Assembly: GCA_002633005.1 (NCBI GenBank)
Contig: NMRA01000184.1
Location: 108,328-172,327 of the forward strand
Origin: Phoronis australis
Lineage: Eukaryota; Phoronida; Phoronidae
Direction of reading: 5' to 3'
Length of the DNA: 64,000 nucleotides
Made by a program: the position numbers and the translations under genes. The notes below the pieces were generated by a model. That model ran no database searches. It was not told where the DNA came from and saw only the letters and a program-made list of their open reading frames with translations. This document shows positions 57,561 through 64,000 of the stretch, in pieces. Within the stretch, counting starts at the first letter, position 1; every line of letters begins with the position of its first letter.

Positions 57561-59691
57561 TACTATCAGGCAATTGCGACATTCACAACTGTTTAAAAAG
57601 CCTTTGAAAATGAAAAAAACACCAATCCTGGCTGTTTTTCTGAAATTGTCAAGATTTTATGTACTTGAAAAATCCTTGTCGTACTTGACACCATGTATAC
57701 CATGACTGGCTCCGCTTGGCAAGTGGTCTGGCCATGTTAAAGTCAAGAAGAATTTGATACCAAGTATTTATTGGGATGAATAGAAATTCAATTTCCTGCT
57801 TGTGAGCAAACTTGTATTGTTGACATGGTCATTTCATTTACAAGTAACCTAGGACTGTCACGCTTGTGTGTTTTGAGGCTATTTGATCTCTGGACATTAC
57901 AAATGAAATGTCTTGTGTATTATTAACCAGGGATGGTTGTTTTCGTTTAATATCCCTTGCACAAAACACTGTTTACCACCATCGCTAACTTAAAACGTTT
58001 GGAGATATTTTCACAGTTTTTCGACTTCAAAAAATGTGTCAATTAGAGTCCACAGTGATATTTGTGTTGCCTATGATAGGTTTTTACAGGTGGAGCACAA
58101 ATTGTCATAGGTGTAGTGTAGCCTTACAAAGTGTGTAAGGTTAAAACCAGGCATTTTGTACCCTCGTACTAATGCTTGGGTCTCAGTTTGTGACTACTGG
58201 TAAATAACCTATAGGCTTAGGTATACTTCACATTCAAAATTTCTAGTAATAAGATAGCTGTCAGTTCATGGTTGGCCAGTGAAAAATCTGGGGATGAAAA
58301 TCTTCTCCCTGATCAAATGTGACCCTCTTCATCACATCTATTGATGTGTCTTTCGAAATGATTTGGACTGTAGGTCAGCTATTGGTTAGGGGGTGCTCAA
58401 CTAATCATTTTATCACTTCAAATCTATTTATTCTTGTCCTTTGGTTGATCACCATTTTGGCAATTCAGTCATGTAATAGGCTTTGAGAGGATTAAGTTTT
58501 GATAACTTTCCACAGTTGATATCAAATTTTGCATTGGTGTATGCGGTTTAAAGTTATATTGAGCACATGTACATCGTACATCGACAAATCAAATATGGCC
58601 AATGTAAGGTAAAATAAATCTATTCATTAAAACACCATAAACTATCAAACATGAGCTCTATTCCAACCATGGTACATAGAAAACAAAGTGCTACCTTCCT
58701 TAATTAACTTATTTCAGGACTCAATTTTTTGTGACCATCGCAAAATTAAACCAGAACATTTAACACTCACAGTTGAGTGAAAGGGGGTGTCCCAAGGTAA
58801 TAGTCTTAATACCTTAATAGCACTTGGTGAGGATCCTTGAGGTGTACAGTTCCACTTGTCCACATTTTGCTAAATTTTTAGTCATTCTTCTGTGTCTATT
58901 AAGTTATTTGATTCTGGCCACCATAAACATGATAAAGACAGTTGAAAGTATTTGTTTACTTTAACCTTCCCAGTTGCATGGCTGTAAAAAGCTCAACTTT
59001 TCAGTTTGCCTTGCACTTATTCACCTGTGGAAACCCTCTAAATGCAACTGACCCTTGCTATGGTGTCCAGTTAGTTCATTGTGATGGCTTGCTCTTTACA
59101 ATGAGTGTTTATTTAACAAAGAAAGACATGTATACTTTATGTAGATGCCTATCTCCCATATCTGTGCAAATCATTGTGCCATATGAAGTGCGTCTGTCAC
59201 CAAAACACTTTTGACCTATCGTAAAACAATAAATTTTTGCCTCCTAGCTTAAGTAACATTTTCCTGGTATAGTTATGTGATATTACAACCCAGGACTCTC
59301 CAAGATCCTGGACAATGAGGGATATTCCTGGACTACGCCTTTGCGCCATTAGCACATCAAAAAATAAAAAGGCGCAAGTACATTGCAGCAGTGGGCCCCC
59401 CGGGCGCATCTTTTAAAACGCAACAAGATTCTACTCAACTTACAGCCAGTCAGGTAAAACATTACTCTGTTGTTATTTTGATTGCCCTTGGGGTTTCTGT
59501 TTCACGTGTTACCACTTTATTTACACTAAGTCTGTTGGGCACAACTTTTTGAAAAAAAGGCACACTTTTTATCATCAGGTGCGCCCAAAGGGCACATGTT
59601 CAAACCTGGTCAGGAATATCCCTGGAGGGGTCTCATATTCATAATGGGCAGAGGTGTGTTAAACAAAGCTGCCTATCACCTGGGTTTTTAA

Positions 59692-60110
59692 GGTTATCAG
59701 ACCCTATAAAAATGTCCAAATCTGACAAACTTCGGAACATCACATCTTAGAGATGGATGATCAGAAGCAAATGAAACTTTCTTATAATGTGCTTCATACA
59801 CAGTTCTCCAAAATCTTGTTAGGAATTGCTAGTAGCACAACATTGAGATTTTATATTAGACATTTATATCAAACAAAATTTAGTCATGTTATTGATGACG
59901 TTGTTTTGCCATAAATCTTTCTTTTTTGTTAAATTTCGTTGAAAAGGTATGGTGACCCAATTCATTAGATATTCATATAAGTTGCTAATGAAATTAAGCA
60001 TGCATTCTGCTTTTCGAAAATGTATACTTTTGAGTTAAGCTTTAGTTATAGTTTGCAGATATTTGGCTGAATGCAGACTGATGTCAACAAGGTCCTACAA
60101 CTAGTTGAAT
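59692..60110. mobile_element. TAAGGTTATG-family transposon copy
   Basis: The left end GGTTATCAGACCCTATAAAA is preceded by TTAA at 59688. ATGTCCAAATCTGAC, CACATCTTAGAGATGG and GCAAATGAAACTTTCTTA follow in the family order (minus orientation). The right end near GACTGATGTCAACAAGGTCC is degraded. Confidence 0.55.
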
Positions 60111-61087
60111 GTTAATCTTTCAGAAAACAGAAAACTAGGCCTACCTGGCCCTTGTTACTATGACAATCATATGTACAAACAGGTGATGGTCTGCCGTCTC
60201 GGGTCGACTTCTTCAGAAAAAATAGGTTACAAGTGTTCCTCTATGAGGTGAAATTAGACCCATTTCAAAACCTACAAATCAGATCGTGAAGAAAGTCTCC
60301 CATATCAATACAAAATTTCTTATGCACTCGTTTCATTATCTGACTAGAAATGACCCATTTTGATCTGCACTGCTGGAGACTGCCATGTTATATCAAAATT
60401 ATCGCAGCTAATGCCAGCAAAATTTTAATGTTGCACACTGAGTTTTAATGTAGACACCAGAAAAGTTGACGTGGTGGGGTAAACGTAGGTCCTTAACTAT
60501 AAACATGAACAGACGTACATTATTTTTTCCTGCTGACTTTTCCTTGAAATGTTATTAAATGATCATGAACAAAAGCACATGCAATCCACAACATTTAGCA
60601 ATGCGAAGCTGTTGAAACTACGCTAATTCCAGTGCAACTGTTGCGGAAAATAAACTATTGAAAATAGTATTGTGAGAAATAAATTTTTCAATAAAAAGAT
60701 TAGACCTTGAGCCCTGATTGTCACCTCCTCGTGGTTGTGTGGTGTTTTAAAACAAATCTTTACTTCCATTTCTGAGCTTGACCAGTGTTATGGTGATTGG
60801 CTTTTCTGGCACTAATATAGAATTTTACTGTACATTGCTGTGGACAATGACCTCCTCTGTTCAAGTATGATGTAGTGGACCAGATGGTCATGAGCTAAGG
60901 AAGGATATTGGTCCTAGGTCATGAGCTATTCTATGTGAATGAACAAGTTGTGTCCAGGCCTATATATTTATATATGTATGTATATATGTATCTATTATAT
61001 AAAATGCATCGTTTGCACAAACTCCGTCTCCCCCGCCTCATTAGTAGACAGGGACCACCGGCTCTAGCTGGCCCCAGCAGAGACGCT

Positions 61088-61472
61088 GGAGCTCTTATAG
61101 GCGTTTCATAGGTCGGAAGCTTTTTGCCAAATTACGCCTCACACTGATTAAAATGTCAAAGTCACGTTGTTATTAGTATCTTTTGTGCCTAGAGGTACAC
61201 CTTAGGAGGCCATCGATGTCTTTAATTCCTTCCAACTTGAACAAATACTCCCGTAATCGAACTTTTTCTTCGAGCAGTCCTTCTTTCAGTTACCCGAATT
61301 GGCAACTGGCCATTTTTACACTGCGCACGCTCCTATTTTTTCCACGCCCATTAAGAGCAACGGCCTCCTATGCACAAAAGGTTATTGTAACAAAGTGACT
61401 TTGATGTTTTAATCAGTGTGAGGCATAATTCGTGGAAAAGCTTCCGGGGTATGAAGCCCCTATAGGAGCTTC
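61088..61472. mobile_element. 385-bp MITE with ~95-bp terminal inverted repeats
   Basis: The left terminus has CTCTTATAGGCGTTTCATAG, GGAAGCTTTTTGCCAAATTA and CTCACACTGATTAAAATGTC. The right terminus gives the inverse of each, such as ACATTTTAATCAGTGTGAGG-like GATGTTTTAATCAGTGTGAG and CCCTATAGGAGCTTC. A partial relative lies at 20626-20880. Non-coding. Confidence 0.85.
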
Positions 61473-61551
61473 ACCATCTATACTGGGGCTAGCTAGAGAC
61501 GGTGGTTACCGTCTATTGTCTTGGAAGCATTGATCAGTTAGTGGTAGTGGT

Positions 61552-61588
61552 ATTACCGGTAATTGTCTGTATTACCGGTAATTGTCTC
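61552..61588. repeat. Tandem pair of ATTACCGGTAAT palindromes
   Basis: The phrase TATTACCGGTAATTGTCT occurs twice in succession. Each contains the perfect 12-base palindrome ATTACCGGTAAT. Confidence 0.9.
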
Positions 61589-64000
61589 GGGTAGAGTTTG
61601 CTTTCATTTGGTTTGTCTCATATACTCTTTTTCACCACCCCCAGATATTCGATTGTCTCTAGAGAACTTCAGGACAGATTTGCATATAATCTGTAGTGGT
61701 CAGATTAACTCCAGTAATCCTTAGCAAGAGCAGAATTGTTATATGTCCCCCTTGCCAAATGTGTGGTGTCTGCCACTTGCATTGTATTCTATTGTGAAGT
61801 GGTCCCATGTTTCTTTGGTATATACCCAGCCTTGTTTGTTTGTAGTTTGGATTTTCCTGTCAGTTGGTCAGACCTTTAGCCCTAAGAAGTTGCAGGAAAA
61901 TATTAAAAACTAGTTGAGCGCAGTTGTTAAATTTTAGAAAACGAAAATGTTGTATTTGTGAAAGTAAAAACATTATACTTCTTGATTCCTCTGTCCTTCC
62001 ACTTATCGATTCATATAAATGACTTATGGTAGATAATTAAAAAGCTGCATGTTAATTAGTGAGACAAAATTATATCTATAATTTAGACTTTTAATTCTTG
62101 TAAAAAATTAGATACATATCGTGCTTCAAATGTTGGTGTATCACAAGCTTTCCAATTTTCGTTATCGCAAAAGGATTTTTGTCTTCTCGACTTGTTGCTT
62201 TAGTCCCATTATGTAACCAGAGTTCGTTGACCAATGCATACATACTTACATTCAGTTGGTTTCTTATCATAATAAGTTTAGAATTGCTTCTTTTTCAACT
62301 GTTAGTAATAATGCATTTGTTTGAGGTTTCAGAAGGTAATTCTGAAAATCTACCTGAGTTAATGTATCTATGCGTAGGTTAATTTAGGGGGCTCAGGGGC
62401 TTGCCACCCCTATGAACACAACCAAAAAAACATAAAAAGCTGTTTTAGGGCATCTATGGACATTTTTCATACATAAATTTTGGCTACACTCACTTATGGC
62501 AAAGTTCTATGCTTGGCCACTGTTGGGTAGTGAAGTATATCAGACTTAAGAAAAGGTTGCTGGGGAAATGAAAATGATACCCGTTTTATCCCCTTTTTGT
62601 TTGATGGATTGGTAGTGCAGTTTGAAATGTCAAAATGATCAACATATCATTCGTTCCATTTGGCAGCGCCCTGGGGTAAAAAGATGAGGACGACAGATGA
62701 CACATGATGCTATTTTGATGGGTGCGTTTCTCAACAAGGTCAATAATTTCACTTGGGAACAATGATAGTCTCCTGGAGCAATAAAAAATTGCCTAGCTGC
62801 AGGCAGATTTGAGATTTGACATGATGGAGGCCTGACTACTGGCGACAAACACTCAAATGTTTTGTAATGGTTGTTCATGGAAGGAGGTAGCTTAATTGGA
62901 TTTAAAATCCATCCATTTTATCCTCTCAATTATCTGTCGTATGCACTCTGCTGTGATCATCTGTCCTTGTTAAAGATAAACTGCATTAAAAATTTCAATT
63001 TCTTTCATTTGGCAGCAAGTTATCTGTACAAGAATACATTCAACAAATCCGGACAAAAATCTCAACATGAACTCTTATATTTTGTAATCTTGTCAACTGT
63101 TAGAAATATTTTTGCTGTTACTGAAAAAACAATCCCATTTTTGGTAAATTCACCACCCATATTTCTCAATTTCGAAAACTATCTAACTATCTGCAATTTC
63201 TCTGGTATGGTCGATGTTAGGTAGCTGTTAACTTTAAGAAAATAGATATACCAAACATTTGCAAAATCTGATCTGGACCCTGGGTTTAACCTAATTTGTA
63301 CTGGAGATTATTTTTGCCATGTTCTGTTCTTCTTTGGTGCCAACTCAAGATTAGTGTCTATTATTCCATACATAAGGTTTGTGCTGAGGACTGTCTAATC
63401 CCAGTTTGCACTTGATGACCCCAGTATTAAGCTATAGTTTGGAGTCTGAACTCGAAATCTGAAATCATGAGTTTCCACTCAACATCTTGAGAGTTTTTAC
63501 TCAAGTTTGTTGCTCGAATTTAGAGGTCATTAAGTGCAAAGCTGGACTGCCAGACGTCTGCCTAAATCATAATAAACTGGAGCACAGAATGGTAGACACT
63601 TAATTTTGAGTTTGTATTAAGTCCTCACACACAGGAATAAGAAAATAATGTCCTGGGGCCAAAGTTCAGGTAGTGTAAAGAGGGGTATGTTGGCTCTGGT
63701 GGAAAACTTGCAACTTGTTCAAGATCACATGTCACTTGTGAGTACAAGTTCAGTAAGGGCTTTGTTCTGTTTGAATAATGTTGTTTTCCTAGGTTGTGTG
63801 GCTTATTAACTCATATTTAGTTATTATGCATTACCATGTAATGGTTTAGTGTTATAAAAACATATCATTCAAATTGAGGTAGGTTTCTATTGCTGTGTTC
63901 AGACTGGCATCTAAACAAGCCCATGTTGCAACTTGTGCTTATTTAAGCTGTCCAGTGAATAAAAGTTAAACCAGTGCCACTTGACAGGGTGTGACAACTT

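Larger units (their letters stand above)
42553..64000 (+). other. Probable intronic or intergenic DNA with transposon remnants
   Basis: I found no exon with family support across this 21 kb. It contains the transposons and repeats listed separately at 44200, 45335, 49803, 51218, 52071, 52700, 55877, 56273, 57130, 59692 and 61088. Short open frames on both strands look non-coding. Confidence 0.45.

Noticed and set aside
62871-63224. 117-codon plus-strand frame
   Set aside because: AT-rich, Phe/Leu/Asn-rich composition typical of non-coding DNA, with no splice context or domain.

Overview
This is nuclear DNA from an animal, with intron-rich protein genes, AT-rich introns, many short inverted-repeat transposons and several minisatellites. 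There are no bacterial or organellar features. Gene content and repeat style fit a marine invertebrate, possibly a non-vertebrate deuterostome. The sequence alone does not fix the phylum.

Layout. Positions 1-19917, minus strand: the 5' part of a p50RhoGAP gene (ARHGAP1-like). Six coding exons are placed and cover the N-terminus and most of the Sec14/BCH lipid-binding domain. The RhoGAP domain lies beyond the left edge. Two expected small exons could not be located. An intron of this gene carries a disrupted, intronless NAT8-like GNAT acetyltransferase pseudogene (13126-13781, minus). Positions 19918-22561: a divergent intergenic interval between two head-to-head genes. Positions 22562-32152, plus strand: a complete STK40 (SgK495/SHIK) pseudokinase gene with eight coding exons, 438 residues and consistent splice phases throughout. 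Positions 32153 to about 42300: 3' UTR and intergenic DNA dense with DNA transposons. Positions 42459-42552, plus strand: a likely first coding exon with a signal peptide. The rest of the window to 64000 would then be intron or intergenic DNA of that gene, full of transposon remnants; no further exon could be assigned with confidence.

The two identified genes are both signalling regulators, one of Rho-family GTPases and one a kinase-like scaffold. Nothing in the sequence says they act together.

The most unusual structures are two tandem arrays grown out of exon/intron junctions. One is at the 3' end of STK40 exon 7, with six units of about 69 bp that each carry a donor-like site. The other is at the 5' end of an ARHGAP1 exon, with several units of about 55 bp, some keeping an acceptor-like site. 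Other notable items are transposons flanked by TTAA, one holding a decayed coding fragment; two short elements with 5-bp target duplications; a 1.7-kb inverted repeat; and a nested transposon at 55.9-56.8 kb. I saw no tRNA, rRNA or CRISPR feature. All assignments come from reading the sequence and recalled family knowledge; no database search was run.
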